64,000 bases of DNA from Serpula lacrymans var. lacrymans S7.9. Taxonomy: Eukaryota; Basidiomycota; Agaricomycetes; Boletales; Serpulaceae. The stretch is taken from positions 974,868 through 1,038,867 of the forward strand of contig NW_006763302.1 in the NCBI RefSeq assembly GCF_000218685.1, given 5' to 3'. The translations under genes and the position numbers were made by a program. Numbering within the stretch: the stretch's first letter is position 1; each line of letters starts with the position of its first letter. This document shows positions 11,955 through 22,759 of the stretch, one piece after another. Below the pieces are notes generated by a model. The model made no database searches, had not been told where the DNA came from, and saw only the letters and a program-made list of their open reading frames with translations.

Positions 11955-12020
11955 CCCCAGTCAGACCAAATTACTGATATGACAGTCGATATCAGTAACT
12001 AAGGTCTGATCCGAACTAAG
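11955..12020. repeat. near-perfect hairpin upstream of the Crinkler-like gene
   Basis: The left arm 11961-11980 (TCAGACCAAATTACTGATAT) pairs with 11989-12009 across an 8-nt loop with only a few mismatches. Short outer TTAGT/ACTAA blocks extend the symmetry. It lies about 90-130 bp upstream of the start at 11873. It could be a transposon footprint (small MITE) or a regulatory palindrome; the sequence does not decide. Confidence 0.6.
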
Positions 12021-13039
12021 AGTGGCGTACAGGAGCCCCCCCATTCGGTGTCAATAACACGACTTCTTGAAACTTAAACCCGAGATCAGCAGAAACTCAA
12101 CATAAACTCAGCAACTTGAAACCCAGCGAGCGCTAACTCAAACTGCAAGAGCATCCTCAGACGAAAGTCATTATCCAGGCAGGAGCCACATATATATTTA
12201 TCGAGGAATAAGGGTTTTGACAATATGAATGGTATCTAGCTTTTTTTTGAGTCTAGTTTATTTCTTAGCACAGTTTTGGGTCTTCTGTATATTGCTTCCT
12301 TATTACCATTACCATGCTACAGTACTTCACTGGTTTAGCCTTTGAAAGGCATACAATTTATAAAGAATAAGTAGTAGACTGCCCTTGCTGATATTTCATA
12401 GGGGCCATGTAAGTATGTACTCAAATTTTAGTGGACCTGTTCACCATTTGGATGATGCAAAGAGCCATCCATTTGAAAAGAAAAATAGTTATGGGAGAAA
12501 TATCTTGCAAAAAGTATTTTTGTTTTCAAGCTTTTTTTCAGATTTTTCTCATGTATATATTTGGCTATGCACCTAGTGATTGCTGAAGAACATGCACCTG
12601 TTACTAATAAAACTATGTGAAACTCAGCCGCTGCCCAAGAGGCTATAGAAACAACTGAGGTATTTCTATACTAAACCCCTTACTACTTATAGTTGGAGGT
12701 GCTACTTGCTATAGTATAATGACTCCTAGGAGAACAATGGTGACTCCATGGAGAACAATGGCTACTTTGGCAGAGACCAGGTTTATCCGGTTTTGTCAGT
12801 TACATGTTGAGTGAGTATTCACGAGAATCATCTCGATGCAAGGCCAGTGAAGGACAAGTGGGGGTAGTAAGGACTTACTGTTTTTTGCAGCTTGTAAGAC
12901 AAAGCAGCAGAATATATGGCTTTTACTGACATATTAGCTCTAGGGTACAGTGGATGTACTTCTGACACTCACCTTTATCCTGTCAAACTAAGCCAACTTC
13001 CCAGCTCTGTGTTGAGCCCTCTATTTTTTTGCCACCAAG
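12021..13039. other. no supported gene; transition into the repeat block
   Basis: AT-rich sequence with short open frames only. The last part (about 12780-13039) may be the decayed upstream end of the DUF6589-like relic that follows, but no stretch can be aligned by eye. Confidence 0.4.
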
Positions 13040-13800
13040 GCCCACCGTTTGATTTTTCCGGTTGATTCACTGGGGCAATCCGTAGCATATGACACAGTGT
13101 ACAAAGCACTCCAGACACTGGCCTATGAAATGCAGGCCAACTTGAAGGCTGCAATGCAACATGGTTCCGGGCACTTTTTTTCTGTTGTTGGAGGCAACAT
13201 CCAGGCCTTTGCCAGGCAGCGCAACTCCAGGATTGGAGGAGAAAGCCACTTAATCAAGGGCTTTGCGGGCACAGCAGTGGAGATGGAAGGCTGTGATCCA
13301 GCTGCATTTAATGTAGAGGAATTAGTGAGACATCACAAACTTCAAGAGAGGAAAACACTTACCACAGATGTTATCCTTGAAGACTTGGACTTCCAGGGTC
13401 TTGCAGCTGTCTCAGCATTTCACTTCCTTGATGTCTTGATACAGTTTGTACATGGGCTGTAAGTCAATCAATCCAACCTGCGTGAAATATCAGCTGCTGT
13501 TGCAAAAAAACCCATTCCTCTAACATGGAAAACTAATGTCATCCCGCTGGCCACTAATAGCGCAGACGAGATGCAGGTTAGTGGGATAAAAGACACCATC
13601 CAGGATTTCTTGAAGACACAAATGAACCTTCATGACAAAACATTAGCAGACTGATTTGTTATATTTAGTGGCAATGGGAAAACTTTTGATCAAATATTAA
13701 GACTCAAAAAAGACCTATCAATCCATAATGGATACTTTGAGTCCATGCAGTCTGTTGTGCCCATGCTTGAACTATGGCACACAAAATGGACGGACCTCAG
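13040..13800 (+). pseudogene. DUF6589-type gene relic
   Basis: One reading frame from about 13049 to 13800 resembles the C-terminal part of DUF6589 proteins, a multi-copy Agaricomycete family of unknown function. It has the stretch GNIQAFARQRNSRIGGE, then GTAVEMEGCDPAAFNVEEL, a LTTDVILEDLDF segment, and near the end FESMQSVVPMLELWHTKWTDL. The frame is kept but has stops at about 13459 (TAA) and 13651 (TGA). The left end is not clear, and the right end is cut by the R1 repeat that starts at 13805. It is therefore a truncated, decaying copy. The family assignment rests on remembered family appearance. Confidence 0.55.
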
Positions 13801-14766
13801 CTGGTGTCAATGATGAGAACTGTAGTTAGAAAACCACACACAAAACAAACTAATACACAATTCTCCCAGATTCCATGGAACTTGTGTATGGGCTTTGCCT
13901 TGTAGAACAGTGGAGTGGTCTGGTTGTTCCTGGGGTGGTACATATGACAATCCTTCAAAGTAAAACCCAGAGATGTATGGGTGTGGGTTTTGAGGAGGGG
14001 GGATAGTTGAATTATAGAGGATAGGGGCTTAGTTGATGAGTATGGACAAGCACTATCTTGCTAATCGTAGCACAAGGTAGGGTTGAGAACAACAAGATGA
14101 CAGGGTGACAAGGTTCCCAGTGATAGCAGGCTCCTGATGCACAAACTGTAGTGCTCAGAAGGACTCTAATTGAAAGGGATGATAATCATTCTCAAAAGTG
14201 ATGAGTGACGATGACAGCAGTTAACAGTGGTAACAATGGGAAGTATTGTGACCACACTGGATCACAAGTAGCAGAGTAGTGAACTTGAGATTAGAGAAGA
14301 AGTCTGGATTGGAGTTCTTGTTCTTTACAAGGTAAAATACAGGGGTTTATATAGTAAAAGAAAAGTAGGCTATGCACAGTATAGCTGTGCAAAAAGAATG
14401 AGAAAGAATATGAAGGAAAACATGTACACTGAAAAATCCTGCGTAGGTAGTACAGGATAAGATTGTCAAAAAAAAAAAAGAAAGGGATAGAACAATGAAT
14501 GCTATGTAAGTAATGTCACAGGTTTGTACAGCCATAAAATAAAGTCCAAATAGCAGAAAGAGAGCAAGAAAATTGTGATGTCATGGGAAGATGCAGTAAA
14601 AAAAGGGCAAGGCAAAAAAATATCAGTATCAACACAGTTCCTTTATTGTCAGTCAGGCATTCTAAAAAAATATGTGTCCATAAAAATGATTCAAAAATCA
14701 AAAATAATTGCACTGTAAATGAATGTTCTGCTGAAAAAAAAGAAACTGGAGCCACCGGTCCACCAC

Positions 14767-15498
14767 CTAGTCCAAATCCGACAGTTCCATGGCCTTACCA
14801 ATGGATTGGTTGTACTGGACCACCTGATCAAACAAGGGAGGGAGAGGAGTAGTTCCAATTTGGAACAAGTGAGTCCCAGGCAGCGTGTGGTAGGTGTAGC
14901 TGTAGCGAAGACGATGGACAAAAGATAAATGTACCCAAGTGAATGGGACAGCAATGTACGTAGGCAACGCAAGGGGATGACCCTTCTCCAGCTCAAATAC
15001 TATCCACCCACACTCCAACCAGGCGAGACAAGCGACCAATGATTTTATGGTATACAATGGCAGATCAACATCATGAAGATGGACCTGTTGCCCTATTTGG
15101 ACCAGCCACTGGGGCTTTGCTGATATCAGTAGTGGCACGTGGTGGTCGACGGATTGGCAACGGAAACAGATAGGAAGTGGTGACATTAGATATGGCGGGG
15201 GAGCAAAGAAGATGAGGAGGAGGAGGGTGGAGGTGACAAGGAGATGAACCAGCATAGGGATCCAAGCAACCGTTGGGTGAAAATAAAAGGGAAAGTAAGG
15301 GTCACATGGTGGGACTGAGTAAAGAAAATAAGGTAAGGGAGAACAACAAAAGCGAGGGCGCAATGTGTAGCCAGTGGCGATGCAAAAATTTGCTGAATTG
15401 CCAAAACGCGGAAAGCACCGAATGGAAAAGCCAAGGTGAGCGCAACTGAATTGCCTAATAGAGGTGGTGCTGATCAGCCACAAGTTTGAAAAAGGCAA
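14767..15498 (-). CDS. orphan ORF of the R1 repeat (copy 1, 243 codons)
   Basis: Open frame of 243 codons on the minus strand. Its second half contains QIGQQVHLHDVDLP, AWLECGWIVFELEKGHPLALP, IAVPFTWVHLSFVHRLRYSY and the end SIGKAMELSDLD. A second copy of the repeat at 20827-21564 keeps an open frame of 245 codons with the same second half, differing by scattered substitutions but no frameshift there. The first half differs much more. Frame conservation across two diverged copies suggests that at least the C-terminal 160 residues were coding. I recognise no domain. It could be an accessory protein of the repeat or a captured host gene. Confidence 0.45.
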   Translation of the reverse strand: MPFSNLWLISTTSIRQFSCAHLGFSIRCFPRFGNSANFCIATGYTLRPRFCCSPLPYFLYSVPPCDPYFPFYFHPTVAWIPMLVHLLVTSTLLLLIFFAPPPYLMSPLPICFRCQSVDHHVPLLISAKPQWLVQIGQQVHLHDVDLPLYTIKSLVACLAWLECGWIVFELEKGHPLALPTYIAVPFTWVHLSFVHRLRYSYTYHTLPGTHLFQIGTTPLPPLFDQVVQYNQSIGKAMELSDLD

Positions 15499-15595
15499 TA
15501 TTAATTACTATCCCATGTGGCACTGTGCCTGTGCGGCACAAAGGCAAGTCTTTTCTAATATTCGCTTCATCTTTAACACCTGTCCATGCTATCAA

Positions 15596-16014
15596 TGTTA
15601 CAATAGACATACCAGCACCTACTTACGCTTCATTTTTGTACTTTAACTTTTCATTTTTCAAAGTCACATGACCAGTCATGTGACCATTTACTTTACTTTA
15701 CATGTTCGACTTTTATAAGTCACATGACCAAGTCACGTGACACATCACCTGACCAAAGTCTAGACTCACCATGTGACCGGTCACATGATAGACAAGCGGA
15801 CTTTAAACTTTATTTGCTACTGTATAGTACACATGTACAAACAAAACCTGTAGTAGTATAAATACCCCAATAGATCCAGGAGACTCCTCAGCGAGTCCTC
15901 CTGTTGTCTAGCACAACTAACTCACTGCAGCCTAAGGGGTAACCACTCCCCAACTTCCTCTTTTATATAGTGTGTTCCTGTGTGCGCCGGAGTAGATCAC
16001 TCTTGGTTGTTACA
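15596..16014 (+). repeat. solo LTR (Gypsy1 type) with a divergent U3, target duplication ATCAA
   Basis: It starts TGTTACAATAG and ends CTTGGTTGTTACA, 419 bp, flanked by ATCAA at 15591-15595 and 16015-16019. The last about 180 bp match the other Gypsy1 LTRs (GTATAGTACACATGTACA, the ATAAATACCCC box, GGAGACTCCTCAGCGAGTCC). The first about 240 bp do not match and instead hold repeated CACATGAC/CACGTGAC motifs. It lies inside R1 copy 1. Confidence 0.88.
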
Positions 16015-16159
16015 ATCAATCAACTTTGGTGCATGACATCCATGGACAACTTGCAATTGCAACTGTCCCAGTTGCTTCCATAAAGGTAGGGTCATAGGGA
16101 ATGAAACATGGCAATACATTAAGGGGTCATGTCAGCATAAAATTTGTTCAGGTAAGTCA

Positions 16160-18360
16160 TTAATCGTTATCTTTATCATCTGAGTTGTCATGCTCATAGT
16201 CAGGTTCATCTTCTGGTTCATCTAGGTCTTTATCATGGTCATCCAGCTCGTCCAAGAGGGGCATGGAGTGGCAGTGGAAATAGGGAAGTAGGCAAAATTC
16301 TGCAATTCCTCTTCGTGATACTGATCCATCCATTTCTTTTAGAATGTATGATCCTCCTTTAGTACTTTGCATGACTTCATAAGGGCCATTGTAACGAGGC
16401 TTTGCTTTATGATCCAGCTCTTTTTCAACCTGAGTATTCCGCACTAGAACAAGCTCTCCAGGTTGGTATTCATCCTTGAACATCCTTCATACATAGAGTT
16501 TCTCAAACTGCACTTTAGATCTGAGACGAGTTTTGCGTATAGTGAGTGCAGCTTGTTGCAAATCATCCTGTCTCTTTTCTAGTTGACAAATGCACAAAGC
16601 AATGAGGTCTTCTGTTGGCATTGCAGTATGAAATCCATGGACAAGGAAAGTTGCTTCTGTTAAATCAAATGGTAGGACTGGGTCAACTCCGTGCAACAGA
16701 TAAAAAGGGCTGAATCCAGTAGAACGGCGTGTAGTGACCTTGTCTGCAAAGAAGGCATGATGGACCTTGGTTGGCCATCACTCAACATTCCCTTCACAGG
16801 ACTTGACAAGTGCTTCTCTTATGACAAAGTGTCCACGCTCAACAACACCATTTGCCTTGGAATTGTAGGGAGAAATGCGAATATAAGGGATCTGGTAACG
16901 TTCCACAAGCTCTTTAAATGCTCCTTTGACTTTGCTTCCATTGTCTGTGACAACTTCTCCTATAGATCCATAGCAACGGATAGTTTCTTCCCAGAAAAAG
17001 CAAGCAAGATTATGTGCAGATGCTTTCTTCAATGCTCTTCCTTCCGCAGCAAGTGACAGATCATCTCTTGCAGCAACAAGATATTGATATCCTCTAGCCT
17101 TTGGCATAAGCATAATGTCAACATAGACTTTGATGAAGATTGTAGGAGGTGATGAGATGGTAAGTGGGACTTCACTTTTGCATACACTTCAAATCTGGCA
17201 TTCATGGCAGGTGTAAACATGATGCTTGACATCCTGTAACATATGGGGCCAGTAAAAGTGCTCTCTGACTGTAGAGAATACACCATTGACTCTTCTGTGA
17301 CCAAGCCTTTTATGTGCTTTAGTAAGGATGTGAAGTCAAAGGTCAGGATTAAAGATGACTTTGAGAGGAGGAGCAGATTGACAACACTTGAATATGCTGT
17401 CTCCTTTCAAGAAGAATTGAAGTGATTGCTTGACAAAGCACTTTTGGGCTTGAAGAGAGGAAAATATAGGCAGCTCCATAGTCTGAATCAACTAGAAGGG
17501 CAATATGATCAAGCCGATCATTGGATTCTTGAGCATCTTCAAAGTCTTCCTCTGTTGGTTGATGGCGAGATAATGCATCAGGACCACAATGACAATCAGC
17601 AGGTATGTGAATGAGCTTGAAATCAAAGAGAAGAATGCCTTCCTTGCTTATCAATATCCCTCCGATGTATTCCCAGACATAGCATTGGATCATAACAATG
17701 GTCAGACCAAGAAAGGGAAGAGTTAAGAAAGTGGTCTGACCAATTAACTAACCAATAAGAAAAGAAAGAGAAAGTGGTCCGATCTATTGTATTTACTAAT
17801 TACATGAGAGAAAGTATTGGTAAGAGGTGTGCAATTGGCTGTATCAGTAAGCCCATGAGAAGGCGCTGACTCACAGCCTTCCTTGCTTATCAATATTGTT
17901 ACGATAACACAATTTCCGGACATCTCCTTTCCCTTTTATTCTCCGCTTTAACTTTATACCTTAAATGCCACGCGGCATTTCCCTTCCTCGCGCCGCGTTG
18001 CCTTCTTTTTATTTTTAGACTTAACTCTCTCACGCAGTGGAGCTGGCCATACGGGCTAGGCCCTATGACATTATCAAGCCACTGCCTTCATCAACTGTAT
18101 AGTACACATGTACAAACAACCTGTAGTAGTATATATACCCCAATAGATCCAGGAGACTCCTCAGCGAGTCCTCCTGTTGAATACCAACTAACTCACTGCA
18201 GCCTAAGGGGTAGCCACTCCCCAACTTCATCTTTTCTATAGTGTGTTCTGAGTGCGCCAGAGTAATTCACTCTTGGTTGTTACAAATATCCCTCCGATGT
18301 ATTCCCAGACATAGCATTGGATCATTGCTATGTTGTCTGGATATCTTCTCGAGGGTCTAC
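16160..18360 (-). pseudogene. old Ty3/Gypsy pol relic (Gypsy4)
   Basis: Broken minus-strand pol of a Gypsy element, read right to left. The end of the RNase H region is at 17693-17349 (AMIQCYVWEYIGGI, then LIHIPADCHCGPDALSR). An integrase zinc-binding piece lies near 17304-17113 and the integrase core at 17113-16778 (VTDNGSKVKGAF, then YNSKANGVVERGH, giving the second Asp and the Glu of DDE). C-terminal pieces run to 16160 and end in an acidic Asp/Glu tail. The pieces lie in different frames. A solo LTR (17897-18284) and an apparent 57-bp duplication interrupt the RNase H end. Clearly inactive. Confidence 0.75.
17897..18284 (+). repeat. solo LTR (Gypsy1), target duplication AATAT
   Basis: 388 bp from TGTTACGATAACACAA to CTTGGTTGTTACA, flanked by AATAT at 17892-17896 and 18285-18289. 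It matches the LTR at 21851-22240 over its whole length. It inserted into the Gypsy4 relic. Confidence 0.93.
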
Positions 18361-18554
18361 AACGGTTCTCCTTCGTTGTAAGTATGATAGAACGTGAGTA
18401 TGAATGGAGAATAAGAAGAAAAAGGATAAAAGTAATAAAATGCCAGCTATAATCTCTAGTCCAAGAGCGAGAGGAGTGACAGGGAATGAATCGGATAACC
18501 ATGACATGATGGGAATGCGATAAGAAAAATTGATTCCTTACATTAGCTCCCCTT

Positions 18555-19623
18555 TTATAAGACTCGTGTCCTCATGAGTCCAGAAGCGGCACTCTGAAAC
18601 TTGTTGGTAATCCAATCAAAAAGCACCGGAGATTTAGAAGTTGCGGTGTAATTTCTGTAAGGGCGGAAGTGAAGGGAAGCGGTGATGATACAAGGGGCGG
18701 CAGGATGCGTTTTGTGGAATGTGGCGAGCAAGTCAGAGACGTGTGTAAGATTGGTGTTGGGTTCCCAAGTACGTTCTGAGACCGGATAACCATGCCAGTG
18801 AGCCAAGTAGTCAAGTTTAGTGCCTTTCAGTTTGGTCGGTCTAGATGCAATTATACTTTCTACTTCGTATTTGTCCACTCCTTCAACAATTTGGGGCAGT
18901 GGTTGTGAAAAAATTAGTTGGTTAGGGAATTTGGGAGTGTGATATGGCAATGGAATGGCTTCATTGAATACTGGATGAATGGACTTCCAGTTTTTCAGGA
19001 TGTTGAGTTGGTAGGCTGAAGGTCCAACCTTTTGGGTGATTTTAAAAGGTCCAAAGTGTTTGTTGTCCAATTTCTTCATTGGTCTATCTGTCGTGATGTT
19101 GTGTCCTTCTAACCAGACCTTATCGCCAGTTTGATATTCTCGGGGTGGGGATCTCTTACGGTCGTAGTATTGTCTAAGATTGTTGTTTGCTAAAAGAAGG
19201 GAAGATTTCATGAGTTCATGGAGTCGTTTCATTTGTTCACCAAACTCGGCCGCCAATGCGGATCAAGGGGACAATACAATGGTGGTATTTGTTTGTGGGT
19301 GTAGTCCATAGTTTAAAAAAAAAGGTGTCTGATTTGTTACAGTGTGGAGATGATTGTTGTACGTGCATTCGGCGATGGAAAGCCAATCTGCCCAATTGTC
19401 TTGTCTATGATTTACAAAAACATGGAGGTAGTGCTCAAGATCCTGGTTGATCCATTCAGACTGTCCATCTGTTTGAGGGAGATAACCTGTAGAAAGGCCC
19501 GGTGTTATCCCCATCAAATCATAAAAGTCTCTTGTAAACCGTGACATAAATTGAGGACCTCGATCAGAGATGATCTTTTCAGGAATTCCATGGAGTCATA
19601 TTACGTTGTCTCTGAGCTGACAT
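18555..19623 (-). pseudogene. Gypsy2, 3' half: integrase C-terminus and chromodomain
   Basis: Minus-strand frames 19547-19263 and 19256-18555 are the 3' part of a chromovirus-type Gypsy pol. They hold the end of the integrase core (GYLPQTDGQSEWINQDLEHY with the DDE Glu), the GPY/F-type module (KKLDNKHFGPFKITQKVG) and a chromodomain (DKYEVESIIASRPTKLKGT...HWHGYPVSERTWEP). A short frame break separates the two ORFs near 19260. The upstream end is cut at 19624 by an R1 repeat. The matching 5' half (gag zinc finger to RNase H) lies at 27765-29996 in the same orientation. That fits one element split by the intervening 8.1 kb. Confidence 0.85.
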
Positions 19624-19859
19624 TGTCGATGATGAGAACTGTTGTTAGAAAACCACACACAAAAACAAACTAACACACAATCCTCCCAGGTTCCATGCAA
19701 CTTGTGTATGGGCTTTGCCTCCTAAAACAGTGGGTGCTCTGGTTGTTTGTGGGGTGGTATGTATGAGGATCCTTCAAAGTAAAACCCAGAGGTGTATGAG
19801 TGTGGGTTTTGAGGAGGGGGGATAGTTGAATTTATAGAAAGATAGAGGGTTTGTGGCGA
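19624..19859 (-). repeat. R1 fragment
   Basis: A partial R1 end, starting TGTCGATGATGAGAACTG and running to 19859, directly followed by a second R1 start at 19860. It is either a nested insertion or a tandem truncated copy. Confidence 0.7.
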
Positions 19860-21676
19860 TGTCGATGATGAGAACTGTTGTTAGAAAACCACACACAAAA
19901 ACAAACTAACAAACAATCCTCCCAGATTCCACGGAACTTGTTTATGGGCTTTGTCTCCTAGAACAGTGGGTGCTCTGGTTGTTCGTGGGGTGGTATGTAT
20001 GAAGGTCCTTCAAAGTAAAACCCAGAGAGGTATGGGTGTGGGTTTTGAGGAGGAGGGATAGTTGAATTTATAGAAGGATAGGGGCTTTGTGACGAGTATA
20101 AACAAGCACTACCTTGCTAATCGTAGCACAAGGTAGGTTTGAGAATGACAAAGATGACGAGGTGATGAGGTTCCCAGTGATAGCAGGCTCCTGATGCACA
20201 AACTGTAGTGCTCAGAAGGACTCTAATTGAAAGGGATGACAGTGACTTTTAAAAATGACGAGTGACGATGACAGCAGATAGCAGTGGTAACAGTGGGAAG
20301 TATTGTGACCACACTGGATCACAAGTAGCAGAGTAGTGAACTTGAGATTTAGAGAAGAAGTCTGGAATCGAGTTCTTTGTTGTTTTTACAAGGTAAAATA
20401 CAGGGGTTTATATAGTGAAAAGAAAGGCAGGCTATGCACAGTATAGCTGCGCAAAAAAAATGAGAAAGAACATGAAGGAAGGAATGTACGCTGATGAATC
20501 CTGCGTAGTTGCTACAGGATAAGATCATCAAAATAAGGGAAAGAAAGGGATAGAACAATGAATGCTGTGAGTAATGTCACAGGTTTGTACAGCCATAAAA
20601 TAAAGTCCAATAGCAAAAAGAGAGCAAGAAAATCATGATGTCATGGGAAGATGCAGTAAAAAAAGGGCAAGGAAAAACACTATCAGTATCAACACAGTTC
20701 CTTTATTGTCAGTCAGGCATTCTAAAAAAATATGTGTCCATAAAAATGATTCAAAAATCAAAAATAATTGCACTGTAAATGAATGTTCTGCTGAAAAAAA
20801 AGAAACTGGAGCCACCGGTCCACCACCTAGTCCAAATCCGACAGTTCCATGGCCTTACCAATGGACTGGTTGTGTTGGACCACCTGATCAAACGAGGGAG
20901 GGAGAGGAGTAGTTCCAATTTGGAACAAGTGAGTCCCAGGCAGCGTGTGGTAGGTGTAGCTGTAGCGAAGACGATGGACAAAAGATAAGTGTACCCAAAT
21001 GAATGGGACAGCGATGAACATGGGCAACGCAAGGGGATGAACCTTCTCCAGCTCAAAAACTACCCACCCACGCTCCAACCAGGCAAGACGAGTGACCGAT
21101 GTTTTGATAGTATGTGATGGCAGATCGACGTCATGAAGATGGACCTGTTGCCCTATTTGGACCGGCCACCAGGGCTTTGCTGATATTAGCAGTGGCACGT
21201 GGTAGTCAACAGATTGGCGACGGAAGCGGATAGGAAGTGGTGACATCAGAAATGGTGGGGGTGCAAATAATATGAGGAGGAGGAGGGTGGAGGTGACGAA
21301 AAAGTGGATTAGAATGGGGATCCAGAAACAACCGTCGGGTGAGAATAAAAAGGAGAGGAAGGGGCCCATGGTGGGGCTAGGCAAAGGAAGGGGAGTAAGG
21401 GAAATGACAAAAGCGAGGGCGCAATGCAATGTGTAGCCAGTGGCGACGCAAAAATTTGCCAAAATGCTGAAACACGGAAAGTACAGGATGGAAAAGCAAA
21501 GGTGAGCGTGACTGGATTGCCTAATAGAGGTGGTGCTGATCAGCCACAAGTTCAAAACAGGCAATATTAATTACTATTCCAAGTGGCACTGTGCCTGTGT
21601 GGCGCAAAGGCGAGTCTTTTTGAATATTTGCTTTGTTATTGACACCTGTCCATGCTACCAATCAATTTTGGTGCAT
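19860..21676 (-). mobile_element. R1 repeat, copy 2
   Basis: It starts TGTCGATGATGAGAACTG at 19860 and ends GGTGCATGACA at about 21676. It aligns by eye with copy 1 across the LTR-like part and the ORF-bearing arm, but lacks the solo LTR. It carries the 245-codon ORF at 20827-21564 on the minus strand. Confidence 0.65.
20827..21564 (-). CDS. orphan ORF of the R1 repeat (copy 2, 245 codons)
   Basis: Counterpart of the ORF at 14767-15498. The C-terminal about 110 residues are nearly the same in both copies (LHDVDLP, then FVHRLRYSYTYHTLPGTHL, SIGKAMELSDLD), while the N-terminal about 80 residues differ, partly by frame changes. No known domain is recognised and no signal peptide is clear. The middle is hydrophobic (VTSTLLLLILFAPPPFL). 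It may be a remnant of a protein unique to this repeat. Confidence 0.45.
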   Translation of the reverse strand: MPVLNLWLISTTSIRQSSHAHLCFSILYFPCFSILANFCVATGYTLHCALAFVISLTPLPLPSPTMGPFLSFLFSPDGCFWIPILIHFFVTSTLLLLILFAPPPFLMSPLPIRFRRQSVDYHVPLLISAKPWWPVQIGQQVHLHDVDLPSHTIKTSVTRLAWLERGWVVFELEKVHPLALPMFIAVPFIWVHLSFVHRLRYSYTYHTLPGTHLFQIGTTPLPPSFDQVVQHNQSIGKAMELSDLD

Positions 21677-21850
21677 GACAGCGAGTATAGACGAGCACTA
21701 CCTTGCTAATTGTAGCACAAGGTAGGTTTGAGAACAACGAGGATGACAAGGTGACGAGGTTCCCAGTGATAGCAGGCTCCTGACGCACAAACTGTAGTGC
21801 TCAGAAGGACTCTAATCAAAGGGGATGACAATCACTTTCAAAAGTGATGA
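21677..21850 (-). repeat. R1 fragment, cut by Gypsy1 copy A
   Basis: It matches the middle of the R1 LTR-like unit (GAGCACTACCTTGCTAAT, then GTGATAGCAGGCTCCTGA) and stops exactly where the Gypsy1 LTR begins at 21851. Confidence 0.7.
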
Positions 21851-22240
21851 TGTTACGATAACACAAATTCCGGACATCTCCTTTTCCTTTTATTCTCCAC
21901 TTTAACTTTATACCTTAAGTGCCACACGACATTTCCCTTTCTCGCGCCGCGTTGCCTTCCTTTTTATTTTTAGACTTAACTCTCTCACGCAGTGGAGCTG
22001 GCCATACGGGCTAGGCCCTATGACATTATCAAGCCACTGCCTTCATCAACTGTATAGTACACATGTACAAACAACCTGTAGTAGTATATATACCCCAATA
22101 GATCCAGGAGACTCCTCAGCGAGTCCTCCTGTTGTATACCAACTAACTCACTGCAGCTCAAGGGGTAACCACTCCCCAAACTTCATCTTCACTTGAGTGT
22201 GTTCTGTGTGCGCCAGAGTAGATCACTCTTGGTTGTTACA
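21851..22240 (+). repeat. 5' LTR of Gypsy1 copy A
   Basis: 390 bp, TGTTACGATAACACAA to CTTGGTTGTTACA. The TATATATACCCC promoter-like box is near 22087. The leader after it begins TTAGGACTCGC and is shared with copies B and C. Confidence 0.92.
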
Positions 22241-22759
22241 TTAGGACTCGCTCTTATTACTCTCTCGCACATTAGTGCAAAAAGTCCCATTGGGCACCCG
22301 GACTCCAGGGTGAAGGAGATTGGCTAGGGTTAGGAATATCCCAAATAGCAGATAGGTGCGCTCCTAGCGACGGCCTTGTAGTGCTCAGGGAGAAGAACCC
22401 AAACCTTCAATACGCGGCCCCCAGCGTTAAGGGGAGTACTATAGCTCAGCAGTCGGTGTGGAACCACTGTTGATTAGATTTAGAATACCAAACTTCACTT
22501 TCAAATACCTCTGACCAGGCCTGGCACTTGCCTCCGCCAGTCTGGAGAAGGGTTGACAGCTTAACAAGCGGACCACCCCCTGACAACCGTTCGGACCAGG
22601 GTTTATTACAAATACATTTTTATATACATTTTCAAATACTATAGTGTGGGTAGTCGGAGATTGAGATCCGATACTCAGCTGGGAAGAGGTTGATCCGCAG
22701 ATAGCAAGCGGGGACCCCCAGTTACCTATTTTTACGTTACCCAAAGAGAACAAGTCAAC

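Larger units (their letters stand above)
13805..16038 (-). mobile_element. R1 repeat, copy 1 (LTR-like unit plus orphan ORF), split by a solo LTR
   Basis: A repeat unit starting TGTCAATGATGAGAACTG at 13805 and ending GGTGCATGACA at 16038, so the outer ends are TGTC...GACA. The first about 770 bp (13805-14577) recur alone elsewhere in the window. On the minus strand that part begins TG, has a CTATATAAACCCC promoter-like box and ends in ...CA, so it looks like an LTR. The remaining arm carries an ORF (14767-15498, minus). A Gypsy1-type solo LTR sits inside at 15596-16014; removing it and one ATCAA copy restores the sequence seen in copy 2. The class of element is unknown. Confidence 0.6.

Noticed and set aside
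12385..12576. 63-codon plus-strand ORF in AT-rich DNA
   Set aside because: Length expected by chance, no homology signal, low-complexity aromatic residues.
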